NCBI RefSeq assembly: GCF_003255815.1
Contig: NC_037668.1
Coordinates: 66,957,196-67,021,195 of the forward strand
Origin: Theropithecus gelada
Taxonomy: Eukaryota; Chordata; Mammalia; Primates; Cercopithecidae
Reading direction: 5' to 3'
DNA: 64,000 nucleotides
Under the pieces are notes generated by a model. It was not told the DNA's origin. It worked only from the letters and a program-made list of their open reading frames with translations, and ran no database searches. Below, in pieces: positions 1 to 12,700 of this stretch (positions are counted from its first letter, which is position 1; each line of letters begins with the position of its first letter). Both the position numbers and the translations under genes were made by a program.

Positions 1-59
1 TTTATTTATTGACCACAGTCTGAATGCTCCTAGGTTGCCCGTTATTTCTTTCTTTCTTT

Positions 60-359
60 CCTTTTTTTTTTTTTTTGAGGCAGAGTTTTGCTCTTATTGC
101 CCAGGCTGGAGTGCAATGATGCCATCTTGGCTTACCAAAACCTCCGCCTCCCGGGTTCAAGCGATTCTCCTGCCTCAGCCTCCCAAGTAGCTGGGATTAC
201 AGGCGTGTGCCACCACGCTCAGCTAATTTTTTTATTATTGATAGAGACGGGGTTTCACCATGTTGGCCAGGCTGGTCTCAAACTCCTGACCTCAGGTGAT
301 CCACCTGCCTCGGCTTCTCGAAGTGCTTGGATTACAGGCGTGAGCTACCATGCCCGGCC
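60..359 (-). mobile_element. Alu (full-length)
   Basis: Poly-T head followed by reverse-complement Alu ending CATGCCCGGCC. Imperfect flanking repeats of the GGTTACCTATTATTTC type. Confidence 0.93.
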
Positions 360-794
360 GGTTACCTATTATTTCTAAGCTTTTTCTATGGACAGAGCTA
401 GGCAATACTTGTATTATCTCTAAACAACAACAATAACAAGAAACCAAACAAACAAACAAAAAAAGCCCATGAATTTGTGCTGATATTTCGAATTCAAATT
501 TAGGATTGCAGGGTTTTATTTAACTTATTTGACTTTATATTTCTATCTTTTTTTTTCTTATACTGAAAATCTTGATCTTAACAGTAATGTTGTTACCTAC
601 TCTTTTCCTACACACACAGAGATCTGTAAAGTCATATGTATTACTTGTAATATATTTGAATCCAAGTAACAATGTGAATGTTATTGTTAGCAGTATGATT
701 ACTTAGAATTTTATTATTGCATTGCAGTTCTTTTTGTCCTTAGTGTGTATTTTCTAAGGACGTGCAAATAATTATATTTTATTTTATTTATTAT
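360..794. other. Intronic sequence, nothing recognised
   Basis: AT-rich intron with an A-rich stretch at 425-465. No coding or repeat match seen by eye. Confidence 0.6.
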
Positions 795-922
795 TTTGAA
801 AAAGTAGATGGGGGTCCCACTATATTGCCCAGGCTAATCTTGAATTCCTGGGCTCAAGTCATTCTCCTGCCTCAGCCTCCTAAAGTGCTGGAATTATAGG
901 CATGAGCCACTGGGCCCAGCCA
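795..922 (-). mobile_element. Alu monomer (FRAM/FLAM-like)
   Basis: A single Alu arm from GTAGATGGGGGTCCC to GGGCCCAGCC, diverged. Confidence 0.75.
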
Positions 923-1244
923 CAAATTACTATATTTTAAAGTCACTTGAAATAATTTCTCTCTGTTGTTGTTAAGCCACAAATTCAATACACAATTAAG
1001 GTTCATTTGTTTTTATTTGCTTTCAGTTCTGGGGGGTTGCTTTTTTCCTTTCAATTTTACCTTACATTATGTAGATCATTTACATTGTTCCAAAGGGAAA
1101 TTTTAAAAAGTTAAATACAAATTGTGTTCAGAGAAGTCTAGCTTCCATCTCTGCTCCCTCCATTCTGTATCTTCCCTTTCTCAGTAGTTAGCTAAATGTT
1201 TTAAAACACCTTTTTGGTTATAATTTCTATTGTTTGTTTATTTT

Positions 1245-2015
1245 AGGAAAATGCTCTCATTAAAAACAACTTTACTGAGGTGTAACTTACATACCATCAA
1301 ATCAACTTATTTTCCTTGTGTAATTTAATGATTTTTATGAGTTGTACAACCATCACCATAATCTAGTTTGGGGACATTTTCGTCATCCAAATAAGATCCT
1401 TCTTGTTCATTTACAGTTATTGCCCATTTTCGTCACCAGCCTCAGGCAGCTACTAACTTATTTTCTATCTTAATAGATTCACCTATTCTGGACATTTCAT
1501 GTAAATGGAATCCTATGATAGATGGTCTTTTGTATCTGGCTTTTTTCACTTAGCATAATATTTTTTGGTTCATCCATGTTGTGGCACATATCAGTATTTC
1601 ATTCTTTTTTATTGCTGAATATTCTGTTGTATGGATATGTCATGTATTTTGTTTAAATATTAAGTCAGTTGATAAACATTTGAGTGGTTTTCACTTTTTC
1701 ACTATTATAAAGTTGATATGTATTCATACCATACCAATCTATGTGGGTTTATGTTTTCATTTCTCTTGTGTATACATGTATATACCTAGGAATGGGATTT
1801 CTTGATTGTACAGTAAGCATGTTTAACTTTTAAAGAAACTGCCAAATTGTCTTCCAAAATGATGTATCATTTTACATTCCTACCAGCAATGTATGTGGTT
1901 TCCTGTGTCTTCACATCCTCACCAGTATTTATTGTCTGTTTTAGATTATAGCCATCACAGTCAGTGTGAAATTGTATCTCTTTGTGGTTTTAGTTTGCAG
2001 GAAAATGTATTATTT
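1245..2015 (-). mobile_element. Old L1 (L1M type) 3' portion
   Basis: Contains antisense L1 landmarks such as GTACAACCATCACCATAATC, CTATTCTGGACATTTCATG and ATGTTTTCATTTCTCTTG. Diverged and 5'-truncated. Confidence 0.85.
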
Positions 2016-2088
2016 AATTGAATTCCACAAACATTGACTGGGAATCAGTTATGAGCAAGGTCTTAGGTAGAGTCTACAGAAGATACAC

Positions 2089-2389
2089 GGCTGAGTGCAG
2101 TGGCTCACACCTGTAATCCCAGCACTTCGGGAGGCCTAGGTGGGCAGATCACTTGAGGTCAGGAGTTCAAGATCAGCATGGCCAACATGGTGAAACCCCA
2201 TCTCTACTAAAAATACAAAAATTAGCCAGGTATGGTGGCACACGCCTGTAGTCCCACCTACTCAGGAGGCTGCAAAACATGAGAATCACTTGAACCCAGG
2301 AGGTGCAGGCTGCAGTGAGCCGAGATTGTGCCACTGTACTCCAGCCTGGGCTACGCGAGAATCCATCTCAAAAAAAAAAAAAAAAAAAA
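2089..2389 (+). mobile_element. Alu with target duplication
   Basis: GGCTGAGTGCAGTGGCTCA to a 19-base A tail, flanked by GTCTACAGAAGATAC and GTCTACTACAGAAGATAC. Confidence 0.95.
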
Positions 2390-3375
2390 GTCTACTACAG
2401 AAGATACAAAATTGAACTATATATGGACTATCTAGTTGAACCTTTATTATTTAGGAGAGTGGGAACAGACATACCATAAAATAACTTCACAGAGGTTTAG
2501 AGAATGAGAGAGGTATGGGTTAGGATGATGGGACACAGTATGAACTCAACAGTGGGCAGCAGTTACCAGTAACAACTTATTATAATTATTAATTGACTTT
2601 ATAATTTCCAGGGCTTTTGACAGAGTCCACTGTTCTTTTTCCTGTTACCAATTTTACAGAAAGGTAATAGCAGCTTTGGCCTAGTGTGTCTTCTGCATGC
2701 ATATTGGCTACCTGCTTTTCTCTGTTATTTCAGCACAGCCAAATGCCTATTTATTTGTCTTCTTGTAGGTGGGAGCACTACTCCCAGAATATTTTCTCAG
2801 TTTTAACTATGAATTCCTTTTCTTTGCCGTCCTGAGGGCTTGGTTTTTGCCTATATTAGCTAAGTGTTCCGGTGTGTGGGGAAAGGGTCTCTGCTTGTAA
2901 AGCTTTTGATTGACTGATGAAGGATCATGTGGAGTGCCCCCACCCCACACCCCCAGCCTTGTCTTGCATCAGATTTGGCATGGTATGTCTCTTGCTAGTT
3001 TATCTGTCATTGTAGTTTTCTAGTCTTTTGTAATTGAACATCTATTGGCTGTTCTCACCAAGAACGTGTGCTATGTAAAGCCAAATGGAAATTAATAGTA
3101 GAACTGCTACATGTTAGGGAATCAGCAACATTGTTATTACGGTCCGTCTCTGTTACTGTTGTTAATGAAGTAGAATAATGATGTACATGTAGACATGGGT
3201 GGTAGTTTTCACCTCACGGGAATATTCAGTTGAAGGAGAAGGGAGAGGCTGGATCCAGATTAAAGATTTGCGACTGCTGATGAGGCTGGTAATATCAATA
3301 ACTTAATGCAGAGGTTTATGGTTTCTAAAATGCTTTAACACATTTTTTTTATGTGCTAAATGGTAGAGGTTCTTT
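2390..3375. other. Intronic sequence, nothing recognised
   Basis: About 1 kb of non-repetitive-looking intron with no coding or RNA signature. Confidence 0.5.
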
Positions 3376-3733
3376 TTAATTTTAATTTGAGTTTTTAGTT
3401 TTGAAAATCTCAAATACTCGGAGGAGTATATAACAGATCCTTATGTGTGTAACTAGTTGCCTTCAGAATTTAACAAGTGTTAATTTTGTTGTATTTGCTT
3501 CAGGGTTTTTTTTCTCTCTTCCTCTTTAAAGCAATAAAACATCTCAGATACATTCAACTTTCTTGCCCTCTCTGCTCCCCAGGTAAATATTATCCTGAAG
3601 TTGATGTGTATCATTCCCATACATGCTTTTGTACATTTACAGCAGATGAGGTATTCATAAACAATATGTACTGTTGCTTGTATGTCTTTATATTTGACAC
3701 ACATAGTATCTTTGGTATATCCTTTTTTCCCCT

Positions 3734-4032
3734 TTTTTTTTTTTTTTTTTTTTTTGAGACGGAGTCTCACTCTGTCGCCCAGGCTGGAGTGCAGTGGTGT
3801 GATCTCAGCTCACTGCAAGCTCCGCCTCCCGAGTTCATGCCATTCTCCTGCCTCAGTCTCCCAAGTAGCTGGGACTACAGGCGCCCGCCACTTGCCTGGC
3901 TAATTTTTTATATTTTCAGTAGAGATGGGGTTTCACCGTGTTAGCCAGGATCTCGATCTTCTGACCTCGTGATCCACCTGCCTTGGCCTCCCAAAGTGCT
4001 GGGATTACAGGTGTGAGCCACTGTGCCTGGCC
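3734..4032 (-). mobile_element. Alu (AluY/S-like)
   Basis: Poly-T then GAGACGGAGTCTCACTCTGT through CTGTGCCTGGCC. Confidence 0.95.
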
Positions 4033-4100
4033 TTCCCCTTTTTTCTTAAACTTTGTTTTTGAAGTTTATCTGTATTAATAAAGGGAGACCTGATTTGTTC

Positions 4101-4399
4101 TTTTTTTTTTTTTTCTTGAGACAAAATTTTTCTGTTGTTGTCCAGGCTGGAGTGCAGTGGCGTGATCTCAGCTCACTGCAACGTCTGCCTGCCGGGTTCA
4201 GGTGATTCTCCTGCCTTAGCCTCCTGAGTAGCTGGGATTACAGACATGTGCCACCACACCCAGCTAATTTTTGTATTTTTAGTAGAGACAGGGTTTTGCC
4301 GTTTTGGCCAGGCTGGTCTGAAACTCCTGACGTCAGGTGGTCCACCTGCCTTGGTCTCCCAAGGTGCTGTGATTACAGGCATGAGCCCCCGTGCCCAGC
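4101..4399 (-). mobile_element. Alu with target duplication
   Basis: Complete reverse-strand Alu flanked by CTGATTTGTT on both sides (about 4090-4099 and 4399-4409). Confidence 0.95.
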
Positions 4400-4709
4400 C
4401 TGATTTGTTAATTTTAACTAATTTAATATAATGTAAGTGGTGACCCCTGTAGCTGTGTAACACATCTATTATTTGTAATATATTATTTAATTGTGTGAAT
4501 AAAACATTCATTGCCACAGTGAACATCTGTGCATATGCATCCTTGTGCATATAGCAAAGAGGGTTTTGGGATTGATAACTGGACTGAAATTGCTGGGTTA
4601 CATACTTTCCTTCAATTTGCGTATATTTTGCCGAATTGCTCTCAAAGGTACTGTATGACTTACAGTATTGTATTGGGTAACGCTTACTACTATTTGACAT
4701 ATTACATGT

Positions 4710-4835
4710 TTACTTGTTTATTTGCTGCCTGGATGCCCATTGTAAGCTTAACAATGGCAGGGATTTTTGTCTCTTTTGTTCTTTTCTTTGCCTGGCATAG
4801 AATAGGCAGTCAGTAAATGTTTATTAAGTGAATGG
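4710..4835 (+). mobile_element. L2 3' end fragment
   Basis: Ends with the typical LINE-2 close (GCCTGGCATAGAATAGGC, CAGTAAATGTTTATTAAG). Confidence 0.7.
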
Positions 4836-5179
4836 ATTATTTCATGGATTTGATCTTCTCAAAGCTTTGGAGTAGGTAGACCAGATAAATAGGCTGTAAT
4901 GCCTGTTTTCTTATGCCCATTTCTCAGATAAGGAAACTGAAACACAGAGAGACCAACTGACTTTTTTGGGTTACACACCCAGATATGATTTCTCGTCTTT
5001 TGGCTTTGTCCGAGCTTGTTTTAAGGTGTGTGTTAAGATTTATAGTTCATCTAAAAGATACTATAAATTCTTTGTACTCAGAATCTGACAAAACTAGTTT
5101 TCCAACCCTCAAATGTTTGTTAAATACTAGTGTATGCCTGGCATTTTGAAATTTTCAAAAAACAGGGAGGTCTTAGCTG

Positions 5180-5280
5180 GCTAGACTTGAGGTTTACATT
5201 TTTGTGCACTTCATGGCACTTGGTGCTTGGCATATAGTTGAGGCACCGCTTGTGTTTGTGGAATGAATGAATGAGTTCTT
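5180..5280 (+). mobile_element. L2 3' end fragment
   Basis: Short L2-like tail with GTGCTTGGCATATAG and GAATGAATGAATGAG. Confidence 0.6.
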
Positions 5281-5285
5281 TTGCT

Positions 5286-5839
5286 TTGGAGTCTTTCACT
5301 CTGGCTGTCTCTGTGGGAGACCTGTGGGCAGTAAAGAGTTATGTAGAAAATGCCAAAGGAGAAGGCATAAAGAATGTATAGGCCTCAAAGTGTGCTTTCC
5401 TAGAAGGCAGCGGGTCTTGTGTTAAGAGACCAGGGTAGAAGAGAAAAGGTCTTGGGGAAAGTTCTTGTAATCAGAGTTAACTTAGTTGAAAATATATCTA
5501 ATACACATACTGAAAACTATAGTTTAGCCTATCTTAAACGTACTGTGAACACTTATATTAGCTTACCATTGAGCATTTGGCCAAAATCATGTAACACAAA
5601 TCCTGTTTGATAGTAAAGTGTTGACTAGCTCATGTAATTTATTGAATGCTGTACTGAAAGTGAAAAACAGAATGGTTCTATGAGTACTTGAAGTACAGTT
5701 TCTACTGAATGCATATGGATTTCTCTCACCATTGGAAAGTCGAAAAATAAGTTGGACCATTTTAAATCAGGGACCATCTATATCTTAGGATCTCCCTGGG
5801 GGCTGGGGATGTCTTACAACTTTTAGCTCCTGTAATAAA
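5286..5839. other. Intronic sequence, nothing recognised
   Basis: No repeat or coding match noticed. Confidence 0.5.
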
Positions 5840-6040
5840 TTGGAAGAAAAGAAATTTACTGTAGGTCAAGTACTGAGCCAAGTACTTTATGGACATTATC
5901 TCTCATTAACTTTGTCTACAATCCCATTAAGTAGGTTGTAGTATGCACATTTTACAAGTAAGGAAACTGAACCATCTAATAAACTAGTTAAGTTACGTAG
6001 CTTATGGCTGGAAAGTTGAACCTAGATCCACCTTACTGAA
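5840..6040 (+). mobile_element. MIR fragment
   Basis: MIR-like CATTTTACAAGTAAGGAAAC and preceding CATTAACTTTGTCTACAATC; diverged. Confidence 0.6.
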
Positions 6041-6059
6041 ATCTCTGCTCCGTTCCTAG

Positions 6060-7139
6060 ACCAGTTTTTCTCTGGAGCGGAAGGAAAGGAAGGTCTGATT
6101 GGTCTGACATATGCAGAAATTAAAAAAAAAAAAAAGACTCACAGAAGTAAATTCTCAGAGAAACTCTACAGCAGTAGTAGTCATATTAAACAGCGATCTC
6201 TCTTGCCCCTAAGTTGATCAGTTTCAGGATTTTGGTTTGCTTGTACATCATTCATAAAATTCAAGTGCAGCTTAAAGTTTCCATAGTTCCAGGTTTGTTC
6301 ACTGGAGGAGTGAAAGCCTGGTACCTGCCTAGAGAACTTCATATTGTAATGTCAGATTCTTTGTTAATTAAATGATTTGCAGTAGCCTGAGTTTCTTTCC
6401 CATGCTGTCTTCGCTTATTTCTTGCTATAGTTTGTGATGGCCATAAGATGGTGCTGCAGTTTTGAAGTCAGCCTTAAGGATAAGGCTTAGGGGAGGAACA
6501 CCTACTGCAGTTGTGAGGCAGATGGGACATCAGGAGGGTCTTAGAAGGGATTGTGTAAAAGCTGTTGCTTTAGGGCTTCTTGTTGCTTTCCTTTTGTGGT
6601 CTCTTCCTTTTTTTTTTTTTGGTCTCCAGGAAAGAGAGTTAAAGCTATGCTAGTGTAAGTCTGTATGGCTTGCATGGAACCAGGCAGGCTGCTGCTTTCT
6701 GCTGTGTGGCCTGGATCCTTTTGGTGTAGAATAAATAACTGCAATAGGAAAGAAACACGTATATAATTTTATTCTCCATTCACAGCCCTTTGGATTGTAG
6801 TCTTTTCCCATATAGCAGACACTATAATAAAAAAAATTGGGGTGGAGGAATGTTCACTGATATCATAAGGTGATTTTTGAATCCAACTTTTACAATCTGA
6901 AATTCAGACTTCCTGCCCTACTGCAATGGGAGTAAAAACCACCTGAGCCTCTTTTTAGCAGCTTCTTCTCTTACTCCCAAATGGCAACAAGTGTTATCTC
7001 TTTGATTGAGTTCTTGGTCCATGCAGTCTAATTACCAATTCAGAACAGTGGGGGAACTTCTTATTTTACACAACTGGCAACTGAGTACAGATTTCCACTC
7101 CTGCAGTAGTTAGAAGAGAGTAGTTGGGGTTGAAATTAA
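6060..7139. other. Intronic sequence, nothing recognised
   Basis: Mixed-composition intron with a short A run at 6121. Small open frames here lack coding character. Confidence 0.5.
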
Positions 7140-7149
7140 AAGTCTTAAA

Positions 7150-7680
7150 GTTAACAGAAGTTCATGTTCTGGCTTTGTCACTTACTAGCTGTGTAACCTT
7201 GGGCTATTAATCAACTTTCTTAAACCTTAGTTTCTTTTTTCTTTTTTGGAGACAGTCTCGCTCTGTTGGCCAGGCTGGAGTGCAGTGATATATGATCTTG
7301 GCTCACTGCAACCTCCACCTCCCGATTCAAGCAATTCTCATGCCTCAGCCTCCTGAATAGCTGGGACTAAGGGCGCACGCCCCTGTGCCCAGCTAATTTT
7401 TTGTATTTGAGTAGAGATGGAGTTTCATCATGTTGCCTAGGCTGGTCTTAAACTCCTGAGCTCAGGCAATCCGCCTGCCTTGGCCTTCTAGAGTGCTAGG
7501 ATTATAGGCGTGAGCCACTGTGCCTGGCCAAACCTCAGTTTCTTTACCCATAAAATATAAAATAATAGTTTTGACCTCATATAGTGACTATAAGAATTAA
7601 ATGAGAAAGTCCATGTAAATAACTTTGCACAGTGCTTGGCACACAGCAAGTGCAAAATATATGTTAGATATTACCAGTGG
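7150..7680 (+). mobile_element. MIR interrupted by an Alu
   Basis: The MIR core CACTTACTAGCTGTGTAACC lies before, and CACAGTGCTTGGCACACAG after, the Alu at 7228-7530. AAACCTTAGTTTCTT / AAACCTCAGTTTCTT is the target duplication. Confidence 0.85.
7228..7530 (-). mobile_element. Alu inserted in a MIR
   Basis: Reverse-strand Alu from GGAGACAGTCTCGCTCTG to CTGTGCCTGGCC. Confidence 0.94.
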
Positions 7681-8369
7681 CAGCATCAATAATTACTATT
7701 GAACATTTATGTCAAATATTGTTCATCAGAGACCCTGTTCATCTGTTGTATTTAGAAGTGGTATTCTTTTTACCAAGCACTCATATACTATACTCAGAAC
7801 CAACTTCCAGATTTTTTCCTGGCTGTGTCATTGGCTGGCAGACTTAACAGATCTTTCTTTTCTTTTATAGGAAAAAGGAGGGAAATAAATGCTCCAGAAG
7901 GCTAGATCTTTAAAGTGTGTGTTCCTTTTCTTAACTGTAAGAAGACGGCTCTGGTTTCTTCAGGTTATAATTTGATGAAAATAATTTTATTATTTTCTGA
8001 CCTGAAAAAATTCAGAATATGTATATCTGCTTGATATTTTCTTTTGGGCATCTTGGTGCAACACTTCAAATCTATTTCATTTTGTAGTTGGGGAGCCATA
8101 ATTGCAGCTTCACCAGCCTTGGTTCTTCTTGGCCTGGCCCTTCCCTTCCCTTGCTGGTTAGTACCAGCTAAGCTGGTTTGCTTTTTCCCTCTTTGATACT
8201 ATTCTCCTCTTCCTTCTTCCACGTTACCTTCTGCCACGGCCTCTCTTCTTTTTCCCTCGCTTTTCAATTTACTCTTACATTTTCCCTCCTCCTCCTGGCC
8301 CTGCCTAGTTTCCCCTCCCCTGGTTTCTAGCTCCTTTTTGCTTTCTGTTTGTGTTACTGAGGGCAGTGC

Positions 8370-8691
8370 TCCAATTACCTCATATTTGGAGAGAGGAAGC
8401 TGCAGCCAATCCGGTTTCTGTCTGCTTTTAGGTCAAGTGATTTCTGAACTGCAGTGAGATGCTTTGAATTTGTCTTGTTGCAGCTCTGAGCCTGTAAGAT
8501 GGCTGTCTGAATCGGCAGCGGCTGGAAGAGACAGAGAGAGGCGGGGAGGGAGGGAGAAAGAATTGGAGGGATTGCCGGCATAGTGCATGTTTTTAAATGT
8601 ACGTTGAATCCGATGAAGCCAAGGTTGGGATTTCTGTGGGATCCCAGGACTGGCTTAGCTGCGTTTTTGCTGAGATTAGGAGAGGAAGGAA
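8370..8691 (+). promoter_or_regulatory. Probable 5' UTR and proximal promoter of the alternative MACF1 first exon
   Basis: No acceptor-like signal sits directly before the coding start, and the sequence changes from a long pyrimidine-rich tract (about 8130-8340) to a purine-rich, moderately GC-rich leader with a GGGAGG-type run at 8543-8556. That fits a transcription start in this interval rather than an internal exon. No TATA box is obvious. The 10-mer at 8380-8389 differs at one position from an SRF CArG box. The exact start site cannot be read from sequence. Confidence 0.5.
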
Positions 8692-9714
8692 ATGGGAAAT
8701 TCACTGGGCTGTTTTAAGGAGCCGAAAGAGTCAATAGCTGTTCCTGAGAAGGCTCCCATATCTCCTAAGAAAAGGGTTCGGTTCAAAAGGAGGTGGAGAG
8801 GGAAGAAAATCCCTACTCCAGAGGCATCTCACCAGGAAGAAACCTCGGAAGGAACTGAAGTCATTGAAGAGACTGAAACCCTAACGAAGTTAACAGTGAG
8901 TCTCCAAAAGGAAGACGGAGTGGGAGGGGTAGAGCATACCCCCCCAGATATTTTGCTGCCTAGGGACTCAGCCCCCAACTCGCAGGTAGTCGATCAGGGG
9001 ATGATAGTACAGGTAAAGGAGAGATTCCAAGGGGAGGTCCAGACTGCCCACCTTTTGTTAGAGAATGAGTCATCAGTTGCTGGAGGGGTCTGGGATTCCC
9101 TGGAAGAGGGGATGACTGTCATTGCTCACCTGCTTGATAACCCAGCAGAAAGGAACTGTGAGAAGTCAGTGAGCCAACTGGTGGAATTTCCTAGGACAGC
9201 ATCCTGCAGCAGCAGGGCTGTGCTGCTGCCTTTGCAAGGAGAGACTGCAGTGGAAAAAGGAAATATTCAGCTTGGGTTTCGGAGCTATGCTTCGCTTAGG
9301 ACAGACTGCCCCACTGATACAGGAAATCAAGAACAATTTTCAGAGGGCTGGAGTGTGGAGGAAGGAACCAAGAGTGTTTCAGGTGCCCCTCAGACAGGTT
9401 CCTGGATTGCAGAATGTTCTGTTTCTTCATCACTACTGGACAAGCCTGGAGGCCAAAGACGCACGGAGCCTTCCCATGTGGGTCGAGTGCCCCTCCAGGA
9501 TTCCAGACTGCTTACTTCTCAGAGTGATTTGTCTATCAGCGGCGTGACTGTGAGCATTTTGCCCTCCTCCTCTGGCTATGGCAGTGATGGGCCGCACATA
9601 CACGGGATCCAGCCTAAAGATACAGAACCTGAAAAGAGCTCTACTTCCTTCTCAGAAGAGGATGGCACTCTTTCTCTGGAGGCAAGCCACACCCTATCAT
9701 GGGGTCTGGAAGAG
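8692..9714 (+). CDS. MACF1: MACF1 exon 1 (alternative first coding exon, residues 1-341)
   Basis: The ATG has G at -3 and G at +4. The product begins MGNSLGCFKEP. Gly2 followed by small residues with Cys7 resembles an N-myristoylation plus palmitoylation signal. A polybasic block (KKRVRFKRRWRGKK, residues 26-39) follows, then about 300 residues rich in Ser, Glu, Gly and Thr with no recognisable fold. The frame stays open past the exon to 9801, but the AG/GTAGGT donor after ...LSWGLEE and the perfect join to exon 2 set the end at 9714. This exon replaces the CH1-coding exons of the canonical transcript, so the isoform has only half of the usual actin-binding domain. Membrane targeting is inference. 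Confidence 0.93.
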
Positions 9715-12700
9715 GTAGGTGGGCATGTTCAAGAGAGAATCAAACTACTGTTTGGAATCTTGGCCCTCAAACATATTAAAGCTGAGTGTAGTGAGCAGTG
9801 AGGATGTTGGTGCCTCTCAAACTCACCCCCATGTGAGTTAGTGTCTGCTAAAGCTCAGCAAGCAGAATCTATTTAGGTCTGCCCCTTGATACTTGAAACC
9901 AAGACTTGTCTCTGGGGAATCCCTGATTCTGGGTAGCCAAGCGGCATAATTGCTCAAGCTGTCTGGTGGGATTGTCTCTCGAGGTGCAATGCTAGATAGT
10001 ACTTACTCTCAGGCAGGTCTGTTTACCAGCTTCCCTGCTACGAGAAGTTGTAGTGTAGCACAAGGGACGATGGGGAAGGGCCTACCTGAATCTCTGGAAT
10101 AAATCTCTGGAATGAATGTGGAAGGGGTCAGGCAGCTATTGTCAGTGTATTTGCTCTTCCCCACAGGAGAGTGATGTTCTTACTAGAGCTGATGCAATCC
10201 CGTCCCCGTGGGGAAATTTCTGACGGCAACCCTCATTCAGTATTTGTATAGGTGGAGAGGGCTCATCCTTCTTTGGTTCCTGATTCTAGGATTAGAGGAG
10301 AAGGACAGAGTTATCTGGGGATTAGTCGAGAGAGAGAGAGGGAGGTTAGGGCAATTTGAAGGTTTAAGGCTAGAAAAGTTTTTTTGTGTGTGATTGGACG
10401 TATTTAGGGCTTTAATGTGATTTTGTTTTGAGGAATATATTGCATGGATGGTGCTGCTGCTGGTGGTGGTAATGGCAGTTGCTGTGAATGTTTTAAAGGT
10501 CAAGGAGCAAGTGAGAATTCAGAGATCTGAACACTGAGATAAGGACTCAGCAATACCATGGGTAGCACAGCATCTGGTATGTAGGCGTGTGATTGTGTAG
10601 GTGATCAAAGTTATAATTCACCAATGGCTAAAGAACTTTTACTGGCATGTTGGCCTCTGCAGCAGAAGAAATAAAAACATTAGGACCTCAAAGTGCAAAA
10701 GGTATAAAATGAGGTAGGGCACTTTCCTTGCCTAGATGTGGGCCACTGATACTGTACAGGGGCTCTGATGTTTGCAGAGCAGGGGTATGGTCCACCTACT
10801 GGTGCCCTGCTTATCACTAGCAGCATGAGGCTGAGGATAGATACAAATTCTAAGCTAATCTGTGCCTAAAATTTCCTCTTTGGGCATAAATTTTCCCCAC
10901 AGACAGCCTCATCTTAATGCCCTCTGTTATTAGAGTTTGGAGACTCCCAACAGTTCGAAGAAAAAGTGGCCATTGAAAAATGTCTATTTTATGGATGGGC
11001 AAGAGGTTTCTTGGGCCTCATATAAAAATGGGTATGTGTGTGGGGGAATGTGATAGTTGTGTTATGGTAGGAAGGACGGCAGTGAAACTACTGGGATATG
11101 GGGTACATGAATGTATTAAGTTATTCTCGCATTGCTGTAAGTAACCTGAGGCTGGGTAATTTACAAAAGTAAAGAGGTTTAATTGGTATACGGTTCTGCA
11201 GGCTGTACAGAAAGCATGATGCTGGCATCTGCTCAGCTTCTGAAGAGGCCTCAGGAAACTTACAATCTTGGTGGAAGGCAAAGGGGCAGTAGGCATGTCA
11301 CTAGGCTAGAGCAGGAACGTGAGGTTGTGGACGGGATGTGCCACACACTTTTAAATGACCAAATCTCACGAAAACCCACCTACCCTCACGAGAACAGCAC
11401 CAAGGGGATGTTGCTAAACCATTCATGAGAAATCCACTTTCATGATTCATGATCCAGTCATCTCCCACCAGGCCCCACTCCCAATATTAGGGATTACAAT
11501 TCAACATGAGATTTGGTAGGGACACAGATTGAAACCATATCAATGAGTATTTGGGTTTCATCAGATAAAAAAGAATGTCAAAGTAAACTTTTATCTTGTA
11601 AATGTTGGAACAGATAGAGTAGTTGGGGGTAAAACCAACTGTGGAACTGATTGTTGTACAACTGGCATTAAAATTGAAATTGTGTAGTCATCATAACATT
11701 ATAGGACACATGCTTGTAACTGAGTGTGAGATTTTCAGAAATTTGGCATGTAAAGTGAACTCCTAGTAAAATCAATCCTAGATAATGGACCGTAGATAGC
11801 AATGGCACCTTTGGGGCTGGATCTCCACACTGGCAAGGGAATGTTCTGCATGAGTCTCTGAAGAATCTTAAAGAAAAGATTGGTAGGAGAAACCTTTGGA
11901 CCATGATCTGTAGTGTGACCGTATTGGCAGCAGTATGATTCCTTTGCTGTTCAGTATGATTCAAATTGGCATGTGGCATTTTCTGGGTAGCCAACCTCTC
12001 CATCTATTCCTTCTACCTTTTCACTGCAGACACAGTTATACTACTTACATATAGCCAAGGCTGAAAAACTAAGTGACCGAGTCTCAGCTCAGACACCTGG
12101 CATATTTCCAGGTTTTGTGTCCATCGTGTGATACAGGGACCACAGACTCACCATCCTATATGACAGATAAGTAACTTCTCAGATAAGTGTGACATTCCTT
12201 CAGAATGAAAGTCCTTAAGGCCAAGAGGCCACAACTCTCACTAGTCTCTGAAGGAACTGTCTTCAGGGAGCTGCTCCGCTCCCTAACAGGCTGTTCACAA
12301 GCTTGAGGACAGTAGCAGCCAGAGAGACAGAGAGGGCAACGCATACTGAAACCGATAGGCAGGGCAAGAGCATCTCTGCTGAAAGTGGGAGCGCTGGGAG
12401 GGCACGGGTCAGAAGAGCAGCAGCTGCTGTTCACACACCAACTCCTGTCTAAACAGGAGACAGCTGGCAGTCCAATTGAATTGTTTTTTGCTTGTTTTTT
12501 TGGTGGTTGTTTTGTTTTTAATATGTCAGAGTAGTAACTCTCCTCAGAAAATAATTTGAGTTCCAACCAGTTTCTCTCTTCTGTTGATGGCTTGTTGATG
12601 AGAGTGAGACCAGGCTATGAAGAGACATAAACTTCACCGTGGGTTTTGTTGCTTTTTAGGATGGAGAGAAATGGGAACTGATTCTGCTTCTTGCTAGTGT

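Larger units (their letters stand above)
3376..4700 (-). mobile_element. Old L1 (L1M type) fragments split by two Alus
   Basis: Antisense L1 3'-end style text (TTTGTACATTTACAGCAGATG, ATTGCTGGGTTACATAC, CCGAATTGCTCTC) on both sides of the Alus at 3734-4032 and 4101-4399. Highly diverged, so boundaries are approximate. Confidence 0.55.

Noticed and set aside
3477..3944. Long open frame of 155 codons, and similar frames at 30651-31088, 29225-29746 and 28125-28505
   Set aside because: They run through Alu or L1 sequence; the repeated peptide text (for example AQAGVQWCDLSSL) is translated Alu.
8375..8704. 109-codon minus-strand frame over the promoter and first codons
   Set aside because: Lies opposite the leader of MACF1 exon 1; pyrimidine-rich DNA explains the Ser/Pro-rich translation.
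9715..9801. Extension of exon 1 to the stop at 9801 as a short protein
   Set aside because: The donor at 9715 fits well and joins perfectly to exon 2; retained-intron use is possible but unsupported.
12156..12566. 136-codon minus-strand frame
   Set aside because: No recognisable similarity, no splice or promoter context, ordinary intron composition.
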